The translations under genes were made by a program, and so were the position numbers. From XN24 sp047921455 (GTDB lineage: Bacteria > Pseudomonadota > Gammaproteobacteria > Steroidobacterales > XN24), in contig JBLRWC010000016.1 in assembly GCA_047921455.1 (NCBI GenBank), positions 1 through 55,884 on the forward strand: DNA of 55,884 nucleotides, in the 5' to 3' direction. Positions 34,008 to 48,293 of this stretch are shown one piece after another (the first letter of the stretch is position 1; the number at the start of each line of letters is the position of its first letter). The notes below the pieces were generated by a model. That model ran no database searches. It had not been told where the DNA came from and saw nothing but the letters and a program-made list of their open reading frames with translations.

Positions 34008-35341
34008 TTTTGTGCGGCCGCCTGGACGACCTCCGCCAGCTGGTCAGCGTACGCCTGTGCTTCGCCGGCGTCGGCGGCCTCGACCATGACCCGGATCACC
34101 GGCTCTGTGCCGGACGCCCGCAGCACCACCCGCCCACGTTCTCCCAGCGCCGCCTCCGCATCCGCCACCGCCGCCTGTATTTCAGCCGAGGCATCGACGT
34201 CGACACGCTGCGCCACGGTCACGTTGATCATGACCTGGGGCAGGCGCCGCATGCCGGCGACCAGCGTCGACAGGGGCTCCCCGGTATTCTGCATCACCGC
34301 GAGCACCTGCAGGGCCGTCGCCAGGCCGTCGCCGGTCGAAGTCTTGGCCAGGTTGATAATATGTCCGGAAGTCTCGCCGCCCAGCTGTCCGCCGTGTTCC
34401 TTGAGCATCGTCATGACGTGGCGATCGCCCACCGACGCCCGGAGGAAGGGAATGCCGAGCTCACCCAGCGCCTGTTCCAGGCCGAGGTTGCTCATCACCG
34501 TGCCAACCACAGGTCCGCGCAATTCGCCGCGCGCCTGGGCGTCACGCGCCAGGACATACAGCAGCTGGTCGCCATCGACCAGCCGGCCCTGCTCATCCAC
34601 CAGCACGCAGCGATCGCCGTCACCATCCAGCGCCACGCCCAGGCACGCGCCCACCCCGATCACCGTGGTCGACAATAACTGCGGCTGGGTGGAGCCGCAG
34701 CCCTGGTTGATATTGCGGCCGTTGGGTGAGCACCCGATCGGGATAATTTCCGCGCCCAGCTCGGCCAGCACCCTGGGCGCCACCTTGTATGCGGCGCCAT
34801 GTGCGCAGTCGATCACCAGCTTGAATCCGGCGAGACGGGTGTCGCGCGCCAGCATGGACTTGCAGAATTCCTGGTAGTCCACCCGCGCAAAGTCAACCCG
34901 CCGGGCGCGGCCGAGCAAGCCCGACTCCAGCGTCAGCGGGGGCTCATCCAGCAACCGCTCGATCGCTATTTCCTGCTCGTCGGTCAGCTTCTCCCCGCCC
35001 GCCACGAAGATCTTTATGCCGTTGTCGTCAAAGAGATTGTGCGAAGCACTGATGACCACCCCGAAATCAGCGCCGAGCCGGTTACACAGGAATGCCACTG
35101 CCGGCGTCGGCAGCGGGCCCGCCAGTAGCACATTGGCGCCGGCCGCGGTAAAGCCTGCTTCCAGTGCCGCTTCAAACATGTAACCCGACAAGCGCGTGTC
35201 CTTGCCGATCAGGACGGTGCCACCGCTCGGCGCCAGCACGCGCGCGGCTGCGCTCGCCAGGCGCAAAGCAAAATCCACGGTCATGGGCGACCTGCCCACC
35301 CGTCCCCGTACGCCATCCGTGCCGAAATATCGCCTGCTCAT
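34004..35341 (-). CDS. glmM: Phosphoglucosamine mutase GlmM
   Basis: Converts glucosamine-6-phosphate to glucosamine-1-phosphate for peptidoglycan and LPS precursors. It has 445 residues. The phosphorylated serine is S100 in VISASHN; the metal loop is LDGDGDR; the sugar-binding GGETSGHII and phosphate-binding RASGTEPVIRVM motifs are intact. ATG overlaps the folP stop (ATGA). The order ftsH-folP-glmM is as in E. coli. Confidence 0.98.
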   Translation of the reverse strand: MSRRYFGTDGVRGRVGRSPMTVDFALRLASAAARVLAPSGGTVLIGKDTRLSGYMFEAALEAGFTAAGANVLLAGPLPTPAVAFLCNRLGADFGVVISASHNLFDDNGIKIFVAGGEKLTDEQEIAIERLLDEPPLTLESGLLGRARRVDFARVDYQEFCKSMLARDTRLAGFKLVIDCAHGAAYKVAPRVLAELGAEIIPIGCSPNGRNINQGCGSTQPQLLSTTVIGVGACLGVALDGDGDRCVLVDEQGRLVDGDQLLYVLARDAQARGELRGPVVGTVMSNLGLEQALGELGIPFLRASVGDRHVMTMLKEHGGQLGGETSGHIINLAKTSTGDGLATALQVLAVMQNTGEPLSTLVAGMRRLPQVMINVTVAQRVDVDASAEIQAAVADAEAALGERGRVVLRASGTEPVIRVMVEAADAGEAQAYADQLAEVVQAAAQN

Positions 35342-36198
35342 CCTTGTGTTCCCCTGTCGTCAGCCGCCACCACGGCGGCACTCATCGCCACCGCATCAAG
35401 CGTCGGGGCGACGTCGTGGCTGCGGATTATCCGCGCACCGGCCGCGACTGCCAATGCCGCCAGCGCCAGGCCGCCAGCCAGCCGCGCTTCCACCGGCCGA
35501 CCGGTGACCGCTCCAATCATTGATTTTCTCGACACCCCGACGAGCAACGGGACGCCCAGCCGAGAAAACCGGCTGAGACCTTTCATCAGGCTGAGATTAT
35601 GGGCCAGGGTCTTGCCGAAGCCGAACCCCGGGTCGATGACAATACGCTCCGTCGCAATGCCGGCACGCACACAGGCCTCGATACGGCCCGCAAGGAAAGC
35701 GTAGACCTCTTCGACGACATCCTCGTAGACGGGCGACCGTTGCATGGTGCGAGGTTCGCCCTGCATATGCATCAGGCAGACCGCGCAGCCGCTCGCCGCC
35801 GCGGCCTCGAGTGCGCCCGGGGCGTCGAGCGCGCGCACATCATTGATCAACTCGGCGCCCGCCGCGGCCGCTGCAATCATCACTTCCGGCTTGGTCGTAT
35901 CCACCGATACGGGTGGACCACCGCCGGCCGTGACCGCCTCGATCACCGGAATAACGCGGGCCAGTTCCGCCGCTGTGTCGACCGGCGGCGCCCCGGGACG
36001 GGTAGATTCCCCGCCGATGTCCAGCAAGGCCGCGCCCTCGCCCGCCATGACGCCGGCGCGCTCCAGGGCGGACTCAAGACCGGTGAACTGGCCGCCGTCG
36101 GAGAAGGAATCGGGCGTGACGTTGAGCACGCCCATGACGACGGGTGCGGCCAGGTCGAGGCAGCCGGTCCTGAGTTGCAGCAGCACTGGCGCCGGCAA
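35338..36198 (-). CDS. folP: Dihydropteroate synthase
   Basis: Condenses pABA with dihydropterin pyrophosphate in folate synthesis; it is the sulfonamide target. It has 286 residues with MGVLNVTPDSFSDGG, DIGGESTRPGA, DPGFGFGKTLAHN and VGVSRKSMIGA. The TTG start at 36198 lies six bases after ftsH and has a poor ribosome site; GTG at 36186 is an alternative. Coupling to ftsH translation is likely. Confidence 0.97.
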   Translation of the reverse strand: MPAPVLLQLRTGCLDLAAPVVMGVLNVTPDSFSDGGQFTGLESALERAGVMAGEGAALLDIGGESTRPGAPPVDTAAELARVIPVIEAVTAGGGPPVSVDTTKPEVMIAAAAAGAELINDVRALDAPGALEAAAASGCAVCLMHMQGEPRTMQRSPVYEDVVEEVYAFLAGRIEACVRAGIATERIVIDPGFGFGKTLAHNLSLMKGLSRFSRLGVPLLVGVSRKSMIGAVTGRPVEARLAGGLALAALAVAAGARIIRSHDVAPTLDAVAMSAAVVAADDRGTQG

Positions 36199-36204
36199 CC
36201 GGCG

Positions 36205-38139
<1,935 letters not shown>

Positions 38140-38192
38140 TGACCTCGCTCCTCAGCTCTTGACTCGGGCATATCGCCCGCAACGTTTAGACA

Positions 38193-38819
38193 CTACATGA
38201 CCCGGTAGTTTCCTGCCACCAGAAAAAACTCCCGGCTCCGGCCCCGCGAGGCTTTCGGCTTGCGCATCCGCACCGTACCGAAATCCTTGCGGGCTTCCTT
38301 GATCAAGGCATCGCTGCCTTCTCCCTGGAATACTTTCGTCACCAGGGCCCCTCCTGGAGTCAAGTGCGCGCGGGCGAAATCCAGCGCGAGCTCGGCCAGG
38401 TACATGGCCCGGGGCTGATCCACCGTCGCCATCCCGGTGATATTGGGGGCCATGTCGCTCATCACAACCCCCGGCGCGATCTCGCCGAGCGCCGCTTCGA
38501 GCGCCTCGAGCGTTTCCTGCTCGCGGAAATCCCCCTGGATAAATTCCACGCCCGGCAATGGATCCATCGCCAACAGGTCCACCGCAATCACCCGCCCGCG
38601 GTGGCCCACCGCCTTGGCGGCGAACTGGCTCCAGGCACCGGGCGCTGCGCCGAGGTCCACCACCGTCATGTTCGGCTTCAGCACACGGTCCTTTTCCTGT
38701 ATTTCCATGAGCTTGTAGACCGCCCGCGACCGCCATCCCTCGAGCTTGGCCCGGCGAACGAACTCGTCATCGACGTGTTCGTCGATCCAGCGCTTGCCTC
38801 GGCGTGTTCGTCCCGTCAT
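38193..38819 (-). CDS. rlmE: 23S rRNA 2'-O-methyltransferase RlmE (FtsJ)
   Basis: Methylates U2552 of 23S rRNA using S-adenosylmethionine. It has 208 residues, with the SAM motif VVDLGAAPGAWSQFA, the catalytic K-D-K-E set (K in SRAVYKLMEI, D in MSDMAPNITG, K in VTKVFQGEG, E in SREFFLVAG). It lies upstream of ftsH, 53 bases away; the gap contains a CGGGC/GCCCG stem-loop (38165-38179). It is divergent from yhbY, as in E. coli. Confidence 0.97.
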   Translation of the reverse strand: MTGRTRRGKRWIDEHVDDEFVRRAKLEGWRSRAVYKLMEIQEKDRVLKPNMTVVDLGAAPGAWSQFAAKAVGHRGRVIAVDLLAMDPLPGVEFIQGDFREQETLEALEAALGEIAPGVVMSDMAPNITGMATVDQPRAMYLAELALDFARAHLTPGGALVTKVFQGEGSDALIKEARKDFGTVRMRKPKASRGRSREFFLVAGNYRVM

Positions 38820-38935
38820 CGTTTACCGGATTCCCATGCGCGTCTCATGCCCTGCTAGACTGCGCGGCCACCAACGCTTCGCAGTGCCTGCGCGGCCGTG
38901 CGTCAACCTCATAACTTACTGGCAATATAACTCTC

Positions 38936-39229
38936 ATGTCATTGAATGAAAAAGAGAAGCGTCACCTCCGGAAGCTCGGCCACACGCTTGAACCCGTACT
39001 ACTGACGGGCAGCGCCGGCCTCACGCCCGGACTGCTGGCCGAACTCGACTCGTCCCTGGAACACCACGAATTGCTGAAAATTCGCGTGCGTGCCGGGGAC
39101 CGCGACAGTCGGGACGAGATGATCCAGGCGATGTGCACGGCCGCCGGGGCCGAATTGGTGCATCGCATTGGCCATGTCGCGCTGTTATGGCGCCCCAACC
39201 CGAAGCAGCGCAAAGTCCCGCTGTCCTAG
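38936..39229 (+). CDS. yhbY: Ribosome assembly RNA-binding protein YhbY
   Basis: CRM-domain protein associated with pre-50S particles. It has 97 residues, with KRHLRKLGHTLEPVLLTGSAG at the start of the KH-like domain and the family GHVALLWRPN end. The ATG has no Shine-Dalgarno; a TATAAC stands only four bases before it. Its stop TAG (39227-39229) overlaps the TAG stop of convergent greA within a shared CTAG. Confidence 0.93.
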   Translation: MSLNEKEKRHLRKLGHTLEPVLLTGSAGLTPGLLAELDSSLEHHELLKIRVRAGDRDSRDEMIQAMCTAAGAELVHRIGHVALLWRPNPKQRKVPLS

Positions 39230-39698
39230 AGATACAGGACCTGCAGCACTTCGTAGACCCGGTCGCCCCCGGGCGCTTGCACCGTGACCTCGTCGCCCTC
39301 GCTCTTGCCGATCAAGGCCCGTGCGATGGGTGAAGAGATCGAAATGCGCCCCTTGCGGATATCGGCCTCCTCCTCCCCCACGATCTGGTACCGCAATTCC
39401 GTTTCCTCGGTGGCGCAAAACACCTCCACCGTGGCGCCGAACACGACGCGACCACCGGCGTTGAGGGTACGCACATCGATGATTTCCGCATGCGAGAGCT
39501 TGTATTCGATGTCCCGGATGCGCGCCTCGGCCAGTCCCTGCTGTTCCTTGGCGGCGTGATATTCGGCGTTTTCCTTCAAATCTCCGTGCGCCCGAGCTTC
39601 GCCGATCGCCTGGCTGATGCGCGGCCGATCGACATTTTTCAACCGCGTCAGCTCCTCGCGGAGACGCGCCGCCCCCTCTGCTGTCATGGGAATTTTCG

Positions 39699-39702
<4 letters not shown>
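39226..39702 (-). CDS. greA: Transcription elongation factor GreA
   Basis: Stimulates RNA cleavage by backtracked RNA polymerase. It has 158 residues with the N-terminal coiled coil whose acidic tip is HGDLKENAEY, then the C-terminal FKBP-like domain (VTVQAPGGDRVYEVLQVLYL). The start overlaps the carB stop (ATGA), so greA is the last gene of the carA-carB-greA unit. The stop overlaps yhbY's stop on the other strand. Confidence 0.97.
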
Positions 39703-42923
<3,221 letters not shown>

Positions 42924-42965
42924 TGCTGTCCTCATCCGCAAGCGTGAACCGTTGCTGAAGCGCGC

Positions 42966-44099
42966 TCATCCTGCTCGTACTCCTGACATCATCGCCGTGA
43001 ACCTGGCAAACAGGGGCCTGAGGTCATGGGGGCCGGGGCTGGCCTCCGGGTGGCCCTGGAAAGAAAACGCCGGGCAGTCGGTGCGCTCGATGCCCTGCAA
43101 GGTGCCATCGAACAACGAGCGATGCGTCGCCCGGAGGTTGGCGGGTAGCGAGCTTTCATCGACTGCGAAGCCGTGGTTCTGGCTCGTGATCAGCACCTGC
43201 CCCGTGTCGAGATCCTGTACCGGGTGATTCGCGCCATGGTGGCCGAACTTCATCTTCACGGTACGGGCGCCGCCGGCCAGGCCGAGAATCTGGTGACCGA
43301 GGCAGATGCCGAACACCGGCACGCCGGCGGCCATGCAGGCGCGCGTCGCCTCGATAGCGTACTCGCAGGGCTCAGGATCGCCGGGACCGTTCGACAGGAA
43401 CACGCCGTCCGGCTGCATCGCGAGCACCTCCGCGGCGGGCGTCATCGCGGGCACGACCGTCACGGCGCAACCGGCGTCCACCAGTAATCGCAGGATATTG
43501 CGCTTGATGCCGAAGTCCCATGCCACGACGCGATGCACGACACGCAATCCGCCTTCACGCGGATCCTGTGCATGACGCCAGGACGGATCGTCCCAGTCGT
43601 AGCGCGCTGCTGTCGAGACCACCCTGGCCAGGTCCATGCCCTTGAGTCCGGGGAAAGCGCGCGCTTTCTCCACTGCGGCGGCGCCATCCTCGCTCCCGGC
43701 CAGGATACAACCGGCCTGCGCGCCCTTTTCCCGGATCAGGCGCGTCAGGTGGCGCGTATCCAGGTCCGCGATTGCGACCGTGCGCTCGCGGCGCAGGAAT
43801 TCGGGCAGCGTTTCCGTGGCGCGGTAATTACTCGCCCGCGGCGGCAGGTCGCGGATGATGAGGCCGGCCGCGTACACACGGTCCGATTCATAGTCCTCGG
43901 GGTTGGCCCCAGTGTTGCCGATATGCGGATAAGTCAGCGTCACAATCTGCCGGGCGTAGGACGGATCCGTAAGGATCTCCTGGTAGCCGGACATCGCCGT
44001 ATTGAATACCACCTCGCCGACGGTTTCGCCTGGTGCACCGACCGAAAGGCCGCGAAACACCGTGCCGTCTTCAAGTCCCAGGACTGCCGGCTGCGTCAC
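42966..44099 (-). CDS. carA: Carbamoyl-phosphate synthase small subunit
   Basis: Glutamine amidotransferase subunit feeding ammonia to CarB. It has 377 residues: the N-terminal CPSase_sm domain (FNTAMSGYQEILTDPSY) and the class I glutaminase with nucleophile in GICLGHQILG and the His/Glu pair in FQGHPEASPGP. The start is GTG at 44099, preceded by CGGGGGAT. A terminator-like hairpin lies 33-68 bases upstream. Confidence 0.97.
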   Translation of the reverse strand: MTQPAVLGLEDGTVFRGLSVGAPGETVGEVVFNTAMSGYQEILTDPSYARQIVTLTYPHIGNTGANPEDYESDRVYAAGLIIRDLPPRASNYRATETLPEFLRRERTVAIADLDTRHLTRLIREKGAQAGCILAGSEDGAAAVEKARAFPGLKGMDLARVVSTAARYDWDDPSWRHAQDPREGGLRVVHRVVAWDFGIKRNILRLLVDAGCAVTVVPAMTPAAEVLAMQPDGVFLSNGPGDPEPCEYAIEATRACMAAGVPVFGICLGHQILGLAGGARTVKMKFGHHGANHPVQDLDTGQVLITSQNHGFAVDESSLPANLRATHRSLFDGTLQGIERTDCPAFSFQGHPEASPGPHDLRPLFARFTAMMSGVRAG

Positions 44100-44131
44100 A
44101 TCATCCCCCGGATTTTTCTCGCGCGCATACT

Positions 44132-44167
44132 AAAAGCGGGAAGGGGCCGCGCTGGTCCCGTCCCGCT
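44132..44167 (-). terminator. Hairpin between dapB and carA (terminator or attenuator)
   Basis: On the minus strand AGCGGGA (44167-44161) pairs with TCCCGCT (44141-44135), with extra GGG/CCC pairing inside, then TTTT. It either ends transcripts from dnaK-dnaJ-dapB or attenuates carAB. Its tail is only four T, so strength is moderate. The remainder of the 155-base gap shows a second small hairpin (GTCCTGC...GCAGGGAC) and no clear promoter. Confidence 0.5.
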
Positions 44168-44254
44168 CTTTACTCGGCTCAAGCCCCGTCCCTGCTGCCT
44201 GCAGGACCGAAACCATCATCCGACTAGATCAGGCCACCGCCTGAATTCGATAGT

Positions 44255-45088
44255 TTACTGACCCCCCGCCAGAGTGTCCACGCGTCCGAGGCCGAGAACC
44301 TCGGCCAAGGTGTAAAAACCCGGCGGCTTGCCCGTCAGCCAGGCCGCTGCGCGGAGCGCGCCGCGCGCAAAAATGGCGCGATCTGTGGCGCGGTGGACCA
44401 GTTCGAGCCGTTCGCCCGGGCCAGCCAGCGTCACGGTGTGTTCGCCCACCACGTCGCCGACCCGCAACGCGCCATAGCCGAGCGCTGTCGCTTGCAGGGC
44501 CTGGTCGGGCACTGCGGCGTCCGCGCCGAGGCCGCGGGCTGCCGCCACGGCCTGGCCCAGCGCCAGCGCCGTCCCCGAGGGGGCATCGCGCTTGGCGCTG
44601 TGGTGCACCTCGTGCACACCGGCGTCAAACTCCTCCAGCGCCGCCGCGGCCAAGGCCGTGAGCCGTTCCAGCACCGCTACCCCGGCGCTCATGTTCGGCG
44701 CCCACAGGACGGGCACCTCCGCGGCGGCCGCGCGCAGCGCCGCCTCGCCCTTCTCGCCCAGTCCCGTCACGCCGCACACCAACGCAACGCCGGCCGCCCG
44801 GCAGGCCGCCGCCGTGCCCGGCACAGCCTCGGCAAGCGTGAAATCCACGGCCACGCTGGCCCCGGCCAGCGCCGCATCCACGCGCTCGCTGAGCTTGACG
44901 CCCAGGCTGCCAAGCCCCGCGACTTCACCCGAATCCTGCCCGCCAAGCCCGCTGCCGGGCGCCGTCGATGCACCCGAAAGAGCCAGGCCGGGAAATTCCG
45001 GCAAGCAACGCAACAGCGTTGCGCCCATGCGGCCGGAAGCACCGAGAATCGCCACGCGGACAGGCGAGCCGGGCATCGGCGCGCTCAT
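44255..45088 (-). CDS. dapB: 4-hydroxy-tetrahydrodipicolinate reductase
   Basis: Second dedicated step of lysine/diaminopimelate synthesis. It has 277 residues. The nucleotide-binding AILGASGRMGATLL and the substrate-binding/catalytic EVHHSAKRDAPSGTALALG motif are intact. It is rich in A and G. ATG overlaps the dnaJ stop (ATGA), placing it in the dnaK-dnaJ-dapB unit, an arrangement also found in Pseudomonas as I recall. Confidence 0.96.
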   Translation of the reverse strand: MSAPMPGSPVRVAILGASGRMGATLLRCLPEFPGLALSGASTAPGSGLGGQDSGEVAGLGSLGVKLSERVDAALAGASVAVDFTLAEAVPGTAAACRAAGVALVCGVTGLGEKGEAALRAAAAEVPVLWAPNMSAGVAVLERLTALAAAALEEFDAGVHEVHHSAKRDAPSGTALALGQAVAAARGLGADAAVPDQALQATALGYGALRVGDVVGEHTVTLAGPGERLELVHRATDRAIFARGALRAAAWLTGKPPGFYTLAEVLGLGRVDTLAGGQ

Positions 45089-46224
45089 GAACTCAGCCGA
45101 TCAAAAAAGCCACGCACCTTGTCCCCCCAGCCCTGTTCACGCGGGCTGTGGCTGCGAGTGCTCTCGCGCAGACTGGTTTCGAATTCGCGCAACAGTTCCT
45201 TCTGGCGCTTCTTCAGACCGACCGGCGTCTCGACGACGACGTGCACCATCAAGTCACCCTGCGGCCCGCCGCGGACCGGCTTGATCCCCCGACTGCGCAT
45301 CCGGAATACCTTGCCGCTCTGGGTGCCCTCGGGAATTTTGAGCGTCTCACCGGATTCCTCGCCCAACAACGGGACATCGACCTCGCCGCCGAGGGTCGCC
45401 GCCGTAAAACTGATGGGAATTTCGCAGGCCAGGTCCGCACCGCGCCGCTCGAAAATAGGGTGCGGGCGGACAAGAATTTCGACATAGAGATCGCCCGGCG
45501 GGCCACCGTTGCGCCCGGCCTCGCCCTCGCCCCCCAGGCGAATCCGGTCGCCGCTGTCCACGCCGGCCGGGATCTTGACCGCCAGGGTTTTCTTCTCGAC
45601 CACCCGGCCCTCGCCATGACAGGCCGCGCAGGGGTCCTCGATGACCGTGCCTTGCCCCTTGCACGCCGGACAGGTCTGCTCGACGGCGAAGAATCCCTGT
45701 TGCATGCGGACCGAGCCGCGCCCGCCACAGGTGGTGCACCCGACGGGCGAAGCGCCGGGTTTCGCGCCGCTGCCATGACAGGTATCGCACTCCACCGCCA
45801 GTGGCAGGCTGACGGTGACGGTATCGCCAAAGGCCGCCTGCTCGAGGTCCAGTTCGACCTCGTAGCGCAAATCGGCCCCGCGGAACACGCGTGAACGACT
45901 TCGCCGGCCAACCCCGAAAATGTCACCGAACACATCACCGAAAATGTCGCTGAAAGCTTCCCCCTGGCCAAAGCCACCGCCGGGGCCCTGGCCGGCGCCG
46001 CCCAAACCAGCATGACCAAACTGGTCATAAGCGGCCCGCTTGCGCGGGTCCTTGAGAACCTCCCAGGCTTCCTTGATTTCCTTGAACGCAACCTCGGCTT
46101 GCGGGTCACCCGGATTGCGGTCGGGATGAAACTTCATCGCAAGGCGCCGATAAGCCTGTTTCAACTCGGCCTCGGTCGCATTCTTCGCCAGGCCAAGAGT
46201 CTCGTAGTAGTCGCGCTTCGCCAT
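45085..46224 (-). CDS. dnaJ: Chaperone protein DnaJ
   Basis: Co-chaperone stimulating DnaK ATPase. It has 379 residues: J domain with HPD at 33-35, G/F-rich region (GGAGQGPGGGFGQGEAF), four zinc repeats (CDTCHGSG, CTTCGGRG, CPACKGQG, CAACHGEG), then two substrate-binding beta domains and a dimerisation end. ATG at 46224 has GGAG six bases upstream. It follows dnaK, separated by 72 bases that hold a 32-bp perfect palindrome. Confidence 0.98.
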   Translation of the reverse strand: MAKRDYYETLGLAKNATEAELKQAYRRLAMKFHPDRNPGDPQAEVAFKEIKEAWEVLKDPRKRAAYDQFGHAGLGGAGQGPGGGFGQGEAFSDIFGDVFGDIFGVGRRSRSRVFRGADLRYEVELDLEQAAFGDTVTVSLPLAVECDTCHGSGAKPGASPVGCTTCGGRGSVRMQQGFFAVEQTCPACKGQGTVIEDPCAACHGEGRVVEKKTLAVKIPAGVDSGDRIRLGGEGEAGRNGGPPGDLYVEILVRPHPIFERRGADLACEIPISFTAATLGGEVDVPLLGEESGETLKIPEGTQSGKVFRMRSRGIKPVRGGPQGDLMVHVVVETPVGLKKRQKELLREFETSLRESTRSHSPREQGWGDKVRGFFDRLSS

Positions 46225-46252
46225 GCGACGCTCCGTAGTTAGCAAATGGCGC

Positions 46253-46284
46253 GGAGGGCTCGTTTCGGCCGAAACGAGCCCTCC
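46253..46284. repeat. 32-bp perfect palindrome between dnaK and dnaJ
   Basis: The first half GGAGGGCTCGTTTCGG (46253-46268) is followed directly by its exact reverse complement (46269-46284), so it forms a very stable 14- to 15-bp RNA hairpin once the loop is opened. No T-run follows on either strand. Placed 12 bases after the dnaK stop, it could protect or process dnaK mRNA and lower dnaJ expression. Confidence 0.85.
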
Positions 46285-46296
46285 ACGGCTTACAGA

Positions 46297-48237
46297 TTAC
46301 TTGTTGTCGTCCTTGTCTTCCTTGACCTCCTCGAACTCGGCGTCGACCACGTCCTCGTCAGCGGTTTGCCCCGCCCCGGGCTGTTGCGCGGCGTCGCCCT
46401 CCGCAGCGCCCGCCTTCGCTTCCTCGGCGTAGACGCGCTGCATCACGGTGGCCGAGGCCTCGCCCAACGCTCGTGACTTGGCGTCGATGCGGTCCTTTTC
46501 GTCCGACTTCACGGCGTCCTTCAAGTCCGAAATGGCCGATTCGATCTTGGCCCGCTCCTCCGGCTGTACTTTCTCACCAAGCTCCTGCAGCGATTTCTCG
46601 CTGGAGTGGATCAGCGCCTCCGCCTGGTTGCGTACATCCACCAGTTCACGGAACTTCTTATCCTCGGCCGCGTGCGCCTCGGCGTCCGAAACCATTTGCT
46701 TGATTTCCTCGTCGGTCAGGCCGCTGGACGCCTTGATGACGATTTTCTGCTCCTTGCCCGTGGCCTTGTCTTTCGCCGAGACGTTGAGAATGCCGTTGGC
46801 GTCGATGTCGAAAGTCACCTCGATCTGCGGCACGCCGCGCGGCGCAACCGGCAGATCGGTCAGGTCGAAACGGCCCAGCGACTTGTTGTCCAGCGCGCGC
46901 TCGCGCTCGCCCTGCAACACGTGAATGGTTACGGCCGTTTGCTGGTCTTCCGCGGTCGAAAACACCTGGTGCGCCTTGGTGGGGATCGTCGTGTTCTTCT
47001 CGATCAACTTGGTCATGACCCCGCCGAGCGTCTCGATGCCGAGCGACAGCGGCGTGACGTCGAGCAGCAAAACGTCCTTGACCTCGCCGGACAGCACGCC
47101 CGCCTGCACGGCGGCGCCGATGGCCACCGCCTCGTCCGGGTTGACGTCACGCTTGGGCTCCTTGCCGAAAAAGTCCTTCACGGCCTCCTGGACCTTGGGC
47201 ATGCGGCTCTGGCCGCCGACCATGATGACGTCCTCGATGTCGCTGACCTTCAGGCCGGCATCCTTGATGGCAACCTTGCATGGCTCGATCGTGCGACGCA
47301 CCAGTTCCTCCACCAGCGATTCCAGCTTGGCGCGCGTGAGCTTGATATTGAGGTGCTTCGGTCCGCTGGCATCGGCCGTGACATACGGCAGGTTGACCTC
47401 GGTCTGCTGCGAGGAGGACAGCTCGATTTTCGCTTTCTCGGCTGCTTCCTTCAGGCGCTGCATGGCAAGCGCATCCTTGCGAATATCGATGCCGCTTTCC
47501 TTCTCGAAGCTGTCGGCCAGGTACTGGATAACCTTCAAATCGAAGTCCTCGCCACCCAGGAACGTGTCGCCGTTGGTCGCCAGGACTTCGAACTGGTGCT
47601 CGCCATCCACTTCGGCGATCTCGATAATCGAGATATCGAAGGTGCCGCCGCCCAGGTCGTACACCGCTACCTTGCGATCGCCACGCTGCTTGTCGAGCCC
47701 GTAGGCCAGTGCCGCTGCAGTCGGCTCGTTGATGATCCGCTTGACCTCCAGTCCGGCGATCTTGCCCGCGTCCTTGGTGGCCTGCCGCTGCGAATCATTG
47801 AAATAGGCGGGCACGGTGATGACCGCCTCGGTGACGGTTTCGCCCAGGTAATCCTCGGCGGTCTTCTTCATTTTCATGAGCACACGCGCGGAAATCTCCG
47901 GCGGCGCCATCTTTTTGCCGGCGGCCTCGACCCAGGCATCGCCGTTGTCGGCTGCGATGATCTTGTACGACACCATGTCGCGATCCTTGGCCACCACCGG
48001 GTCATCATAGCGACGGCCGATCAGGCGCTTGACCGCAAACAGGGTGTTCTGGGAATTGGTGACCGCCTGGCGCTTGGCCGACTGGCCGACCAGGACTTCC
48101 CCATCCTTGGTAAAGGCCACCGTCGATGGCGTCGTGCGATCACCTTCGCTGTTCTCGATCACCTTCGGGTTCTTTCCTTCCATGATGGCCACGCACGAGT
48201 TCGTGGTCCCGAGGTCAATACCGATTACCTTGCCCAT
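46297..48237 (-). CDS. dnaK: Molecular chaperone DnaK (Hsp70)
   Basis: ATP-dependent protein-folding chaperone. It has 646 residues: N-terminal ATPase with GIDLGTTNSCVA, IINEPTAAALAYG and VYDLGGGTFDISII, then the linker DVLLLDVTPLSLGIET, substrate-binding domain and an acidic C-terminus (DEDVVDAEFEEVKEDKDDNK). ATG at 48237 has GGAG nine bases upstream; the upstream in-frame ATG sits directly on GGAG. It is driven by a sigma-32 promoter at 48294-48321. Confidence 0.99.
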   Translation of the reverse strand: MGKVIGIDLGTTNSCVAIMEGKNPKVIENSEGDRTTPSTVAFTKDGEVLVGQSAKRQAVTNSQNTLFAVKRLIGRRYDDPVVAKDRDMVSYKIIAADNGDAWVEAAGKKMAPPEISARVLMKMKKTAEDYLGETVTEAVITVPAYFNDSQRQATKDAGKIAGLEVKRIINEPTAAALAYGLDKQRGDRKVAVYDLGGGTFDISIIEIAEVDGEHQFEVLATNGDTFLGGEDFDLKVIQYLADSFEKESGIDIRKDALAMQRLKEAAEKAKIELSSSQQTEVNLPYVTADASGPKHLNIKLTRAKLESLVEELVRRTIEPCKVAIKDAGLKVSDIEDVIMVGGQSRMPKVQEAVKDFFGKEPKRDVNPDEAVAIGAAVQAGVLSGEVKDVLLLDVTPLSLGIETLGGVMTKLIEKNTTIPTKAHQVFSTAEDQQTAVTIHVLQGERERALDNKSLGRFDLTDLPVAPRGVPQIEVTFDIDANGILNVSAKDKATGKEQKIVIKASSGLTDEEIKQMVSDAEAHAAEDKKFRELVDVRNQAEALIHSSEKSLQELGEKVQPEERAKIESAISDLKDAVKSDEKDRIDAKSRALGEASATVMQRVYAEEAKAGAAEGDAAQQPGAGQTADEDVVDAEFEEVKEDKDDNK

Positions 48238-48293
48238 TTCAATCATCTCCAGTTTGAATTCTTGCGTTCGGCCCGTGCCGCCTGCTGCCCTCA

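Noticed and set aside
45160..45185. GAGTGCTCT resembling half of a CIRCE element
   Set aside because: Single half-site inside the dnaJ coding region with no partner TTAGCACTC; chance match.
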